Source: Morinoia aosen (lineage: Eukaryota > Arthropoda > Malacostraca > Amphipoda > Talitridae). From it: a stretch of 64,000 bases of DNA. The stretch is taken from NCBI GenBank assembly GCA_030386875.1, contig CM059563.1, positions 31,100,139 to 31,164,138 of the forward strand, written 5' to 3'. Positions 35,847 to 47,854 of the stretch are shown here, piece by piece; positions within the stretch are counted from its first letter, which is position 1; every line of letters begins with the position of its first letter. The position numbers were made by a program, and so were the translations under genes. The notes beneath the pieces are model-generated. The model saw only the letters and a list, made by a program, of their open reading frames with translations, made no database searches and was not told the origin of the DNA.

Positions 35847-38800
35847 GAAGAGCTTCGAATGGGTAATTTTTCTGAAGTATTTGGGCGCAAAGTTGAGCAC
35901 AGGCAACTCTCGCATTCCAATTAAAGCCACTAGTATTCCACCCCTCAAAGCGGCGCGTGTTGCTCACTGAAGTAACTTTGATTTCATCCGCCTTTCCATA
36001 AATAATTTCCAGCTACGCTCTAATCCCCTAGTTAAACCGACGGATTTATTTTGTGTTTTGGACCGTTAAATTCTGAACTCGTTAATCAATAAGACGCTGA
36101 TTGGGAGAGCTTTCGCTCCTGCGGCCGAGGGACGAGGCACGTGTTCTACACGCGCTCGTCAGTTCGTGTCCAAGAAAAAATCTGACGTTGGTTGCACTAC
36201 GGCGCTGACTTCATTTTTTGCACTGAGTTGTGCTAGGGTTGCAAATTTTTCGTTCTCTTTACTTAATAATTTTCAGGGTGGGATCTCAATTTTATTACTA
36301 CACCGATAGAGACAAAAACATAACAAAGCGGGCGTGCTAGGGAACTTACATATAATATACGGATTCTCGGTAAACACGACCAGTTCTTGGAGATCCCGCG
36401 AGGAAGACAGAGTATTTTACATAACAACCACCTAAGTAAAATATGTCCAGGCTTCGTCGAACATTATCGAACGCCGTAATTTTTGAAGGTCTGCTAACGC
36501 TAGAAAATGAATCAAACCTTACGAACCAAATAATGTCATTTTGCTATTCATTGCACCTGGAGACATTCCCAGGTTAATCCAATAGTATCAGTTTTGGAAA
36601 CTGATCTACGAGTATAATATAGCTGGCGTTTGGTGGAGCGGAAGTTTTTGGCGTAAAGGTGATCCCCATTTCTTGATCGATCTGCTGGAGCTTATTATGA
36701 GGCTTGCAATTTTTCAAATCCGACCGCAATTCAATTTCAAGTGTAATTTTTGTGACTGTTTTACTGAGTTTGTGCTTTCGTTCAACATTTCTACCTCATC
36801 TTGGATATTGACCCGCGCTCATGAAGTTTTTAAATTATGACAAGAGCTCTGCCTGTACTTTTCATTATTGTTGAACGAAAATTTTATAATTTATTGCATT
36901 TATGTGTAATCAGCAATACCAAATGTAGCGTTACAACTTGCAGGAAATCATATTGCTGTGTTCTGTGAGATCGTACGTTTTTTGTAGAATTACCAAAAAG
37001 AAGCACGCGCAACAATTCCTGCGACCACACTCGGACGCACCATTTGTGAGCACCGAGCGAACACAGCGCTGTTGCAGCCAGCGTGCCGGGCCTGTTTGGT
37101 GCAGATTTGAGCCGTGCGGGCGTCGACGCCTCGCTGTGTTGGATGCAGCCATTTCAACAGTTCCGACTTGAAGCTTAATTGGCATTGTATTTTCTCACGA
37201 GCTTTCCCTGGATGATGCTTTTCCTGCCGTCTGCCACGGGAGGAAACGCCACTTCGTTATTACTATATCAGCAATAAATTCGTTGGCAGGCAGGCGCCGG
37301 AATGAACTGGGCTATTCCTATTGTCTCTGTATGTGCTAATTAACCTTTAGTTACGGCATTGTATGCCTTCTCTCCAAGCTGGTCTCTGCCTCTCGTTGCT
37401 CAAAATTACCCTATTCTTGCTTACTCAATTCTTCTTAGTTAGAATTTCCCTTGAGCTGGAGACGGCGTATTTTTAGATGAGGAGTTTGTTTCGAACTTCG
37501 CAGCTGCTGATGCTGGTAGTACTGGTTGCCTAAAGTTCTATTTCCTTTTGAGGATCATAATAAAATTTTGTGATATTGGTAAAAAATTACGAAAGTATGC
37601 TTATAACATGATATCAAGCCGTACAAATAGAATTAACTCTTAGTGAAGCTTTAATGCTTAACTGTGACAATTTTCATGCCGTATAAGATAGTGCCCAGTT
37701 TATTCCAGGGCGCGCCTGGTAACGAATTTATTGCTGATATTTATTTACTGCTCGTATTTGAATACTGAGCAGCTGATAAGCTCAGAGGGATAGAGACATT
37801 ACAGTGTGAATGCAGTTGCAGCTCGCTGGCTGTTGCCTCACACCGCACGACCAAGCTTCGTTGCAACAATACTCTTTATTTTAATTTTTAGGTTTGTGCA
37901 CTCAAGCGCGAAAATCGTTGATTGCATGCTACGCTTCCATTCCGAGTAACTCATGCTCTCCTTCATAACTGCTCCTCTTGTCAATTCTCCACAAGATAAT
38001 TTCCCACGTGATCTGATTTGCAGATTCTATTCAATTTCAACGTTATTAACATCTGGCTTTTTTGTAAGCATAGTAAAGATTTAGTCATTATTAATGCATG
38101 TAATCAGGGAATATCACGCAAGGATTCTCATGTAAACTTTGCGAGATGCGGCACGCGTCTACAGCTCCGTCTGCAAGTGTGCCTGCTTGTTGTGTGCCAA
38201 TTATCATATGGAAATATTTAATTCGAATTAAAGTTAGAGTTTATAAACCTTAAACTATTCTGCCATTAATGTGATATTACATCTTTGCAAACCGTGAAGC
38301 TCTGTTTTGCGTTGTTTGGTCAAAGGCATGCGCTGCCACAATTGAAGTTTTATAATAGTTTCCTTTTTAATTTTGTAGCCTTAGTAGTACTACGACGTAT
38401 GAAAGTTTCGCATGCCTATAGCACATCAAGCCATGCTGCTGGTTCTTCTGGACACGAGCCGGAATTTTTACTTCAACGTTCCTTCGAATTATAGGAGGTA
38501 TGCGGCGCGTCAGTCCTCGCATTCGAGTCGTCTCTCATTTTTCACAAGGAGATAAAAAAATTCTCGCTTGATCTCAGGGAACTCCTCTGGTATTATATCC
38601 TCTCGACCTAGAGAAGAAAATGGGTATTCTTAGTCTTTTACCTTTGCACATATCTGATGATCCTCTGACAATTAGAGTAATTATTTATCGATGCCGTTTA
38701 TTCTGTATATATCTAGTCATTTCATATTATTTTTTTTTACTTTTTGAATCAGTTGTAGAAGTCCGAGCGGACTTGGTGCATTTGTGCATCTCGTAAAATA

Positions 38801-41800
38801 CATATGATTGAGCTGAGCATGGAACAAAAACACGATTATTATCAGGAAGCGGGACAGTTCTGCTAGAAGCTACAAGATATTGATGGGAAGCTTTGCTGAA
38901 GTACGCCAGCGTCGATTAGCCTCATTTGCTGGAGTTCCTCGCCCGGTCCGGCCGTCCACCAGCCCCCACACCGCCGTCGCCAGAAATATATTGTCATTTT
39001 TTCCGTTTCCCTTGGCCAGGTTCCAGCAGGTCTTTTCGATACACCAACAAATCTTATCGTCGAGCTTGTCTCCTTCGGATTCAATTCGTAACCCTCGATA
39101 TTGACATTCGATGTTCGTTTTAGAGGTTTTTAGACTGACTCGAACTTATTTTACAGAAGACTCGTCGTAGTGTTTTATATTGACGGTCCCAATTACGCTC
39201 GTCAACAAGTTCCCCAATGATTTCTTCGTCGATGTCGAGAGGCCGCCTCTTTCGCGTCCAGAAATGATTGTACATTGAATTTGTGTCGAGCCGACACTGG
39301 TCATCCCCTTCCATCATAGCTTTTTTGAGATGACTCAAATCGCGTCAGCCGAGCGCTTCTTCACTTCTCCTTTTAGAAAGGAATTTAATTCAATTGAATG
39401 GAAGACCTGAAATTCACTTACTTGTGTGCTATCTCCGCTCGTCAGGAATGGAACTATATTCTGCACACTTTGCGTGATGTTACTCTCGCTTATGACACTC
39501 TGCGCAGAGATTGAATTAGCTAAATGTAATAGCATTCTTATATAAAGAGTAATTCAGCGATTTACCTCACTATTTTTTCTACTGTTGATCTTACTTTCTC
39601 CCTTTTAACCAGCTTCGAGGAAGATTATTACTGCATAGCCAGAATTTTTAAGAAATATCTTAGAGACATGCCCAAATTGTATAAATTGCACTCAGTGGCT
39701 AACTTTTCTCACATCCCGAGCTGCAAGAGGTATCATTCAGTGTTATAAATAACTGTATTCGTCCATGTTTATTCCATGAAGCAGCAACGTAAAAGTTGAG
39801 CTTAGGAAGCTTTTTTCTGTGCGATGAATGGCTGGTATTGATGATGTATAGCTATTGAAGCCCTGGCTAATTGAGGCCTGCGGCGCGCGGAGCTGCGAGT
39901 GCTTTATCCATCAGCAGCCAACTCCAACAATCCTTCCTCGCCAATAACTGCCAAATCTGCCAGACCTATTGCTTCCTTAAATGGATGTAATCAAATACAG
40001 CTTCACCGAAACCTAAAAACCGATTGGGTTGTCGGTAAAACTTTCCACTTTATTTGATTTGAGTTTAATCTTGTCCGGATGCGGATTTATAGGTGCCTTC
40101 AATCTTCAGATTGGTGCGTCTGTCGATCTGAGCGTATTACCTGCCGGCTAAAAACTATGAAGCACGACTGGCCGTTCACGATTTATTATCGCCGTTATTC
40201 TTTCTTTCAGTGGCGCTCGCCGGAACTGCAACGTTCCCCTAAAATCGTATTTATATTCTACGAGCACTATCAGTTCCACGCACAGAAAGAGATTTTCGGA
40301 GTACTTTGTGCTACGTATAAGTTTACAACGATTTTTTCCGGTATTTTGAAGGAAGTGTCTTTAGAATATCAGACAGTAGTAGCCCGGAAGAGTGTACAAT
40401 GCGTGCCAGACTTAGCCCATTTTCGCGTGGTTGCAATGGATAATTTTGTACCATTGAGTATGTTACAACCCATTTAAACGTACGTCAAGACTGGCGTCGC
40501 AACTGTCCACGGTACACGGGGAGGTTTGCTGCTCCTTGCGACGTGTGCGGAATTTACCTCCTAAGAAATGAATCGTGCGAGCGGTGCAGGTCTGCTTCAG
40601 TTCCAGGTTCAAGGTCAATTTAGGCTCTTATTGTTTTCCTCTCTCTCGAATTCATATCCTTTGCATCGTGCGAAGAATTTCGACTAAAATGTACTCGGTG
40701 AGGCATTTATTTGATATTTTAGTTGTTTCGTTCTGTGTGCAATTAATTTTCCAAAAGAAAGTACTGGCTTGAACGGAGTGTGTCGCGACTTCCTGCTGCA
40801 TAAAGCTGCTTCGAATCTGTGATTTGTAGCCTGCCGAGTTGTTTGTTTTCTGAATGTTGTTTTATAAGTTTGCGTTCTAGCCTCTGGAATATCTATGTGC
40901 ATGCAATGTTCTTGTTATTCTTGCTTTACCTATGTACGGACAGCCAGAGATTTCCTTCGTATTTTTGCACTAAAAGTGTCCTAGAACGCAACGCATTAGA
41001 TGCAGGCGTACTTCTAAGGATATACACAAAATATAGCGGAATATACGCAGCCGTTGTGACTTACGCAATGCTAAAACGAAATTCAAAATCTTCAACCTTC
41101 CTGTAAGCATTTGTCGAAATCAATTTGCGATAATATCGGGGACACTGTTGCTTCATTTTTGTGAAAAGAATTCACCGACAAAGGCAAAGTCGGTTTACTG
41201 AAAGCGAAGTCCCTGTGCGGCTTATGTTATCGACACGACCGTCAACAAAGACGCTTGACATCAATGGGCTGACTTGAATGGCTACAACTCATTTAGCGCC
41301 GCTAACTGCTGTCAGCGCTCCTGGTTATGCCTTTTGACTTAATTCTCTACAAACAGACGACAATGGAGCGACCAGCTCATGAGGGTGCCGACCACATAAC
41401 GGCCGGGCATTACTGCGGCTCATCTGTCACCGATACTTTAATGCCAACGTCGAACTCAGCCGCGCACTCACGGAAGCTCATTTCTTGTCCACACTCTCAT
41501 TCTTTCTTCATTTTCACTCATGACGGATTTCCACGTTTTCTTTTCGCTTTTTACATGAGTTGGTTTTGTGCATGGCTTATGTTCGCTTGCTACGTATAAA
41601 ATGAGTGTTCTAATATACGAGTATTGGTGATGTGTATCATTTATTATTGATTTATATATACTTAAAAAATTATTTGGCATTGTATACTTTAGTAAATTTT
41701 AGTAATGCACAGATAATGCGTTTCATTTCAACAGAAGCTTTCTGTTATAGTCTCTTGTTTCTTTTTCGCTGGACTTGTCCGATTCCACTAAATTCTAAAA

Positions 41801-42625
41801 ACAAGTCGGTAAGTTTTGCCATTATATAAAGAGCAACGTATATCATGTAGAATACCATTGACACAATTTGAAGTTGAGTCTAATGAAGAATTAATGCAGA
41901 CAAAATCATTTGCGCACTGCTAAGCTAACATCAATGGATTTTTTTCGCTAAATATACCGACATTTACCGCACAATGTTCATTAAAAGAGCCCAAGAAGAG
42001 ACTTAGTCTGCCGCACGTGGAAATATCCATATAGGTGCGGCATATTACTTCGGAGTGTAGTGAAACTACTCAGCCACGCTGTAAATCTTCTGGAACCCAT
42101 AGTGAAAAAAATCCGTTTATTGTCAAACATTTAGGCATCTACACGGTGTGAGTTACATGGCTGCAAATGAGCAGACTTTTGATGAATTTATTCCTGCCAG
42201 TTAGTTGTTAGAAGAAATAACTTTAAACTCTAATTTAAGCTCTTAGTAAATTTTATCAGAAAATTTTGTGTTCACTCGACCCCATTTCACGTTGTAACTC
42301 TAATTTTTACATGAAAGTCCCGTCTGCAAGGCTTCCGGCAACGCCATCGAAGGGAGAGAGGTCTAAGCTGTGAAGTCTTCACTGATGTCGAGTAATTCGT
42401 TAACAAACGAGCGGGGCCTGCACAACGGGCGTTGGGGCAGGCTGGCAGCTGATGTTGTTCGCCGGGCGCCTCCGCGTTGGTGCACGCTACAAATGCCGCT
42501 CTAAATGCCTCCTAGTCCCCTGTTGTGATGAGCGACGCTGCACCTCCGCTCTCTTCAGTGGCGGGCACTTCGCGCTGCTCAAACTTGTGTTAAGCAGGGG
42601 CTTCATTTTCATGTAAAGCAGTTTA
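35847..42625. other. Unique DNA with several G+C-balanced patches, no gene recognised
   Basis: Patches at about 36060-36150, 37000-37400, 38925-39010, 39840-39980 and 42300-42560 are less A+T-rich than their surroundings and hold homeodomain-type cores (TTAATTGGC, CTAATTAACC, GCTAATTGAGG). The longest frame (132 codons, 40079-40477 plus) is unrecognised. The minus frame at 39120-39338 contains an acidic stretch (DIDEEIIGELVDE) that looks protein-like, but it begins at a non-ATG codon after a stop and I cannot connect it to splice signals. Confidence 0.5.
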
Positions 42626-43086
42626 ATGTGTCGTTTCACGTTCATGTTATGCGTTACAATGTGTGGTTTCACGTTCATGTTATGCGTTACGATGTGTGGT
42701 TTCACGTTCATGTTATGCGTTACAATGTGTGGTTTCACGTTCATGTTATGCGTTACGATGTGTGGTTTCACGTTCATGTTATGCGTTACAATGTGTGGTT
42801 TCACGTTCATGTGATGCGTTACAATGTGTGGTTTCACGTTCATGTTATGCGTTACAATGTGTGGTTTCACGTTCATGTTATGCGTTACAATATGTGGTTT
42901 CACGTTCATGTTATGCGTTACAATGTGTGGTTTCACGTTCATGTTATGCGTTACAATATGTGGTTTCACGTTCATGTTATGCGTTACAATGTGTGGTTTC
43001 ACGTTCATGTTATGCGTTACAATGTGTGGTTTCACGTTCATGTCATGCGTTACAATGTGTGGTTTCACGTTCTTGTAATGCGTGCA
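42626..43086. repeat. 33-bp minisatellite, about 14 units, frame-preserving
   Basis: Thirteen full units and one partial of TTATGCGTTACAATGTGTGG followed by TTTCACGTTCATG. The period is 33 bases, exactly eleven codons, so several frames on both strands stay open throughout. The minus frame (42487-43182, 231 codons) repeats NMNVKPHIVTH; plus frames repeat VMRYNVWFHVH and related peptides. ACGATG replaces ACAATG in alternate units near the left end (units 2 and 4). First and last units are degenerate. Openness follows from the period, so I call a repeat and not a gene. Confidence 0.92.
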
Positions 43087-43169
43087 ACAGATGCTTTGAC
43101 TTCTGTATAATAAAACGGTTTTGACATTGGTTTCACTCCCATTTAGTGCAGTATTTTTTATTTTCGTAA

Positions 43170-43206
43170 CAGTTTTACTCATCTTTCATTTTTTCAGATG
43201 GTAAGG
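43170..43206 (+). other. 3' splice site followed three bases later by a 5' splice site
   Basis: A 25-base pyrimidine-rich tract ends in TTTTTTCAG at 43197. It is followed by ATG and then GTAAGG. The strong acceptor with a donor only three bases away resembles a recursive splice site with a three-base offset. A strict ratchet point has no intervening bases, so this is weaker than the site at 2719. Confidence 0.2.
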
Positions 43207-43509
43207 TTTGCAGGCGTCTAGTCAGCTTTCTAAAGTTCCAATATTTGTGGCAGTTGCTGAAACGCTGCAATTCAACATTCAGGACTGCCCACAGTACATC
43301 ACATGCTCTACCAAATTTTATTCGTAGATTTTTTTCCCCAGAATTTCACTTGCATTGCTGTCTACTTGATATACTTGCTTAAATCGATAGAAAAGTACTT
43401 CATGCCGTTTCAACAACGTATGTCATTCATTTTTAGTCATTTCATGAAATAAAAGTGCGACAGTCTGAGCGAGTTTCGTTACTCTGCTCCAACTTGAGGT
43501 AGACACGCC

Positions 43510-43576
43510 GGAGGGCTGTAGCTCACCGACTAGTAGTGCGTCAACACCCTTGGGATTTGACTCGGGCTCTGTCTCG
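43510..43576 (+). other. Degenerate tRNA-like segment
   Basis: GTAGCTCACCGACTAGTAG resembles the D-arm/A-box region of a tRNA (GTAGCTCAGTGGTAG), and GATTTGACTC, 35 bases on, is a weak B-box match. The spacing is short by about nine bases and the acceptor ends pair poorly. It could be the head of an old tRNA-derived SINE or coincidence. Confidence 0.18.
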
Positions 43577-46063
43577 AATAATTATCAATAATTTTCTTGT
43601 GATTTTTGGTTATTTCAAGCCTATGCCAGCATCAATGTGAGAATGAGTCTATTATGATCTAGTTACTAATATTTTTATTATCATTAAATAGCTTATGTAT
43701 TAACAAGCCATTGAGCCACGTCATCAGTCAGTGAACTATGTAAAACGTCCTTCCACTCTTCAGTACTAAATATTTGATTTTAAAATCCACTTTCATTTTA
43801 CACTTTCTTATTCTTCAGAAGCTGAGACCTGTCCACGATATTAAATCGTGCATTGGCTGCCCTGAAAGTTCAAACTAGAATGAAATAAAATTTCAAATTC
43901 AATTTTACACCGGTGGAGTTCAATATTTTTATGTGTACGTATTCATTCTGCTAACACACGCGTATGTAGAGTACTTCAAGCGAGTTCTATTGTGAACCTC
44001 TTCAGAGGTACGTAGAAAAAATTTATTCCATTGTTCCATCAGAATTACAGTACATGGATGGAATAATTTTCGAGCTCTCTTCAATTCACAGATTTGTAAG
44101 CCTTTTGCTATGTCCACTTGTTCACGTCGAGGGTGCAAATTTTGGCGTCGGCCTCTAGTAATGATCAACGAGTAAATCTGATTTAGCAGATTCCATTAGC
44201 TTAGCTTCTAATTGTTTTCCTGAACGCTAAAATTGGCTAAATATTTTTTATTTTCGTTTTCCATTCGTTGAGGAGATAAACTTTCCGTTCCACACCCCGC
44301 ATGAGAGCAATCTATTTCCTGGGTCTCCATTTTTATTTCCTTCCGAGAGAGGTTCCTCGATCGGATGTCTTCCCTACTGGAGTTGTTGTAATTCATTAGC
44401 CCAATAATCGCTGAATAACTGAACGTTTTCAATTAATATGTTGTAATTCGTTAGTTTATTAGTAGTTGTATAATAATTTTTTTCAATCAACTATTAGCCG
44501 AATTTGCGTCATTTTTATCAGCCACATTTTAGCTAGCGAGTTGTGTGAGCATTCACATTTGCATCTACAGAGCTCATTTTGTTGCAATATAAAGTTGTGA
44601 CAGGTTTGTGTGAAAATTATTTTTGAATTTCAAGATGACTTTTTTGACTAGAATTTTTCAGGTATTGCATTTTTTTAGTTATGAGATACATCTGTAACTA
44701 ATGTAAACCATGTTATTTTTTCTCATTATCTGAGTTTTATCCCTAATTTTCGGCCGAACTTGCTTTCATGTTTGTCCGTCTTTAAGATCATATCAAAAAT
44801 GTTCAATCTGTCTCACAAAGGTGCCAATACGAATACTGAGGCACGACCCATTCAGAGCGCCTGCAGGAAGGATGCGGCACATGTAAGGAGTTACGGGACG
44901 TGTGTTGCCCGCATCAGAAGTGGGGATTTTAGACAGGAAGACGAGTCAAAATAGCTTACTCCAAAAAAAAACATTCATGGCGAAGTGGTCTCAGAAAGAC
45001 CAAGAATTATCTTTCGGTAACTTATAAAACAATTAAATATGATCCAAACAATGTGGCTTCAACAACTGGAAACCATAGGAAAGGTTTTATTTGGGAAATA
45101 AAAGGGTCCACAGAAAATCACACGTGACTTTTGTCCTAATTTGGTGCAAAAGTGACAAAAATTGATCTTAACTTTGATGGCTCATTTGCATCGCTGCGAT
45201 TTGGTGCGAGAGAGATGCACATCTGCGACCCATCGCTTTGGGCGGCCCTCTGAAGCGGCGCGCTTATTGACCACTGTGAGTGTACGCTCGAAATTTCGAC
45301 TTAGCCTTCATTTTTCCTGCCAAAGTTTTCAAATTCACTGCTTTTCTAGTAAAATGTTTCATCGTGAACCTAAAATTAGCCGAATTTCTCATTATCACTC
45401 AACTGAGACGAAATGGAGGTTAAAACTTTAATACTACGAATATTAATACTTGCCGTGGATTTGGTGTTGGACACATGAAACATCTCCTATCAACCAACAC
45501 CTGTCAATTTGTACTTTGCTCTCTGATGATCTGATAGCTTACATTCATCTTCAAATGCTCTATCAGGAGGATTGACAGATTTTTCTTTTACAGTAAATAA
45601 ACATAAATTTTGGTGGAATATAACCTATTCTACAATGATTATAGAAGACATAACTTATATGTTTTCTACTCAGTCTTTTAGTCTAACTTTGGTACGTGAA
45701 TGTATTCATATGTTGTAAATCAACTTCTTAATTCCTGACCTGCAAAGTGATGTCCATGTAGCTGTCAGCGCGCCAGCTTTACTTTCTCTATTATAATTCC
45801 CGCTCCTGATTCCCCCTAGAATCTTTCAGTATTTTAGCCTTTAACTTCGCAAGAATTATAAGTATTACATAGAAGTAGGACATATTCCTTAATTACATGA
45901 TTGTTTCATAACGGCCTTGCAAACTCTATGATTTGATAACGCTGCGAAAAGGAATGAAAATTCTTAATTGCTTATTATGAAATGATCGTCAAAGAAATTA
46001 CAATTGGTGTTTTCAGTACCTTGAAAGTAAAGCCTCGTACTCACTTGTAGACATGTTGCGCGA

Positions 46064-46170
46064 TGTGTCTATAGACCCTCTATGGACATGTCTATAGACC
46101 CTCTATAGACATGTCTATAGACCGTCTATCACATGTCTAAACACCGTCTATAGACCGTCTATAGACTCCG
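46064..46170. repeat. Subterminal GTCTATAGAC palindrome cluster of the Harbinger element
   Basis: The palindrome-centred motif GTCTATAGAC or a one-base variant recurs about six times in 110 bases, often as ATGTCTATAGACCCTCTAT. Subterminal repeats next to the inverted repeats are typical transposase-binding arrays in DNA transposons. No equal cluster is seen at the right end, where only scattered GTCTA and GGTCT motifs occur. Confidence 0.7.
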
Positions 46171-46234
46171 GTTTTGCCTCGCCTAGCGTCCACAATATGA
46201 TTTGAATTTCTCGTTTAGACTCAGGCGGTACGTC

Positions 46235-46830
46235 ATGGAGGATATTGCTTGGTGCGGACTAAGTTCCTGCTTAGCGCTAATTGCTAGTGAAAGAACGAGA
46301 ACACGTAAACCTTGGTGGAGTCGCGAAGTGTTTGCAGAAAGACTTAGTTTCGGGATTTCATTATTAAATAAATTAAGACTGGAAGACGATATGGGTTTTC
46401 GAAATTTCACACGCTTAACCCCTACTGATTTCGAAGATTTGCTGCTGATGGTTGAAGGACTGATAACGAAAACGAATACAAAATTTAGAGAATCTATCAC
46501 AGCTTCTTTTCGACTAGCAGTCACACTGCGTTTCTTATATAGCAAGTGGAGACTCTTTCACGAGCCTCATGTATACCTTGAGAATATCTAAGCAGGCAAT
46601 ATCGCGGATGGTACCAGAGGTTTGCGAAGTAATTATTTCATCATTAAAACATGTAAAGGTACACATGAAACACGAATTTACATTAAACGAAAGTATTTAT
46701 TTAAGTTTTGGACCTCTTTTCGAATACGCTCCGCACTCGTGCATAGGGGGAATATCTTACATAAAAAAGCCTATGGCCCACGATAACTCACGTATCTTAT
46801 TAAAATTATGTTTGTCAGGGCTTAAAATAG
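46235..46830 (+). pseudogene. Harbinger transposase pseudogene
   Basis: From ATG at 46235 the first 119 codons contain the conserved N-terminal block of insect Harbinger transposases: LLNKLRLEDDMGFRNFTRLT, then DFEDLL, LITK and LAVTLRFL. Near 46541 the frame shifts by one, and the next frame carries the helix-turn-helix-like MYTLRISKQAISRMVPEVCE. Sequence then decays. SCIGGIS near residue 60 of the second frame sits where the family has CIGALDG, so the first catalytic Asp of the DDE triad is gone. The rest of the catalytic domain is unrecognisable. Frameshift, lost Asp and missing C-terminal half make it non-functional. Identity as Harbinger (DDE endonuclease superfamily) is from family knowledge; end coordinate is approximate. 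Confidence 0.85.
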
Positions 46831-47244
46831 ATGCCTCTAACTCAAAGGGTTTTATGGTAACATACCGTTGGGTATTGAAAGTACAAAAGATTTTACTGTC
46901 TATACCTGTTAATTTTTCAAAGAAAAGAAATTTTTCATGTACTGCTTCCTTGTTCATATTATTCCAGTACAATAGTAAGTCTTGCGCAAGAAAGCAAGCA
47001 AGATAGCGTTCGACCACAAAAAATGGAGTTTATTATATTTTTAGTACGGAGTAATAAAATCAAAAAAGAAGAAAATCCGATTGGATGAATCTTACATCAA
47101 TACTGTTGTATGATGAACTAAGGTCCTCTACTTTCTCATCAAAAATATGCTACTAACGACTTTTCTAACATCGCCTTTCATGAACAAACTCACAAGTTTC
47201 AGGCATTATTGTTCTAATTACATATTGGTACAGGTGTTCGTGCA

Positions 47245-47400
47245 CTACAGAAATTCTTGCATATCATTGATACCTTCAACCCTTGACTCTGATTGCTGCT
47301 GAAGTGGAACAGGTGATGTATTTGGATTTTCAGAATAACTGTCATGCGAATCGTCAGATAATGGGGAATGTGATGGGCTGGATGTGGAAGATGTATTGTG
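47245..47400 (-). pseudogene. C-terminal remnant of the Harbinger second protein (probable)
   Basis: On the minus strand 51 codons end in a TAG stop at 47245. They are strongly Ser/Pro/Asp-biased, reading HNTSSTSSPSHSPLSDDSHD and later PVPLQQQSES, then VEGINDMQEFL. Such a low-complexity linker and short tail is common at the C-terminus of the MADF/Myb-like DNA-binding partner encoded by Harbinger elements. Convergent orientation to the transposase also fits. No MADF or Myb domain is found upstream, so assignment is by position and composition only. Confidence 0.4.
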
Positions 47401-47854
47401 TCACATTTTACGAGAAAAAGTAAAAAAATAGCCACTTAAAAATATATAGATATTTGTTAAATAATACCTCACTATACTAATTAACTTGATACATTGACGA
47501 CATTGTGTCACCAACCGATAGTCGTACGATATAGGTAAAAAATTGCCAAGCATATTTCCTCATGGCTAATGCGCTTAAAATGTTGTCAATTTTGTGTAAA
47601 TTGGCCATGAAATGACCAATCCGGCCACCCTGTGCGTATCGTCTATCGTTGCAAATGTCGTATATACTAGCAAAACGTGGCGCAACATGTTTACCGTTGC
47701 ACGCTGTCTCCCATTCCGATCGGGAGACCATTGACCAGAGACTTGGTCGCGCAACCGACTCGCAGATGACGGTTGGTCTATATACACGTCAACGTAGACT
47801 GCGCTAGACAGGTCTCAGAGACCAAAATCGCGCAACATTCTACAAGTGAGTACG

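Larger units (their letters stand above)
43087..46035. other. Unique A+T-rich DNA, no gene recognised
   Basis: The frames are short and without homology. The stretch contains a near-ratchet splice signal at 43170-43206, a weak tRNA-like segment at 43510-43576 and a G+C-balanced patch at 45180-45300. Confidence 0.5.
46036..47854 (+). mobile_element. PIF/Harbinger DNA transposon, decayed and internally deleted
   Basis: The ends are inverted repeats: CGTACTCACTTGTAGACATG at 46036 and its near-complement ending GTGAGTACG at 47854. The match runs over 27-28 bp with one small gap (left 46036-46063, right 47828-47854). Inside lie a plus-strand transposase remnant with clear Harbinger similarity and a minus-strand tail of what is probably the second protein. 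At 1819 bp the element is short for an autonomous Harbinger (usually around 3 kb or more), so it is deleted as well as frameshifted. A clean 3-bp target duplication is not obvious; CCT occurs just outside the left end and two bases beyond the right end. Confidence 0.85.

Noticed and set aside
32993..37185. Shared 16-mer GAAGCTTAATTGGCAT at 32993 and 37170
   Set aside because: About 0.5 exact 16-mer matches are expected by chance among position pairs in 64 kb, so it is not significant alone.
39120..39535. Minus-strand frames with acidic segment DIDEEIIGELVDE as exons of one gene
   Set aside because: The frames start at non-ATG codons after stops, are in different frames, and no convincing donor/acceptor pair joins them.
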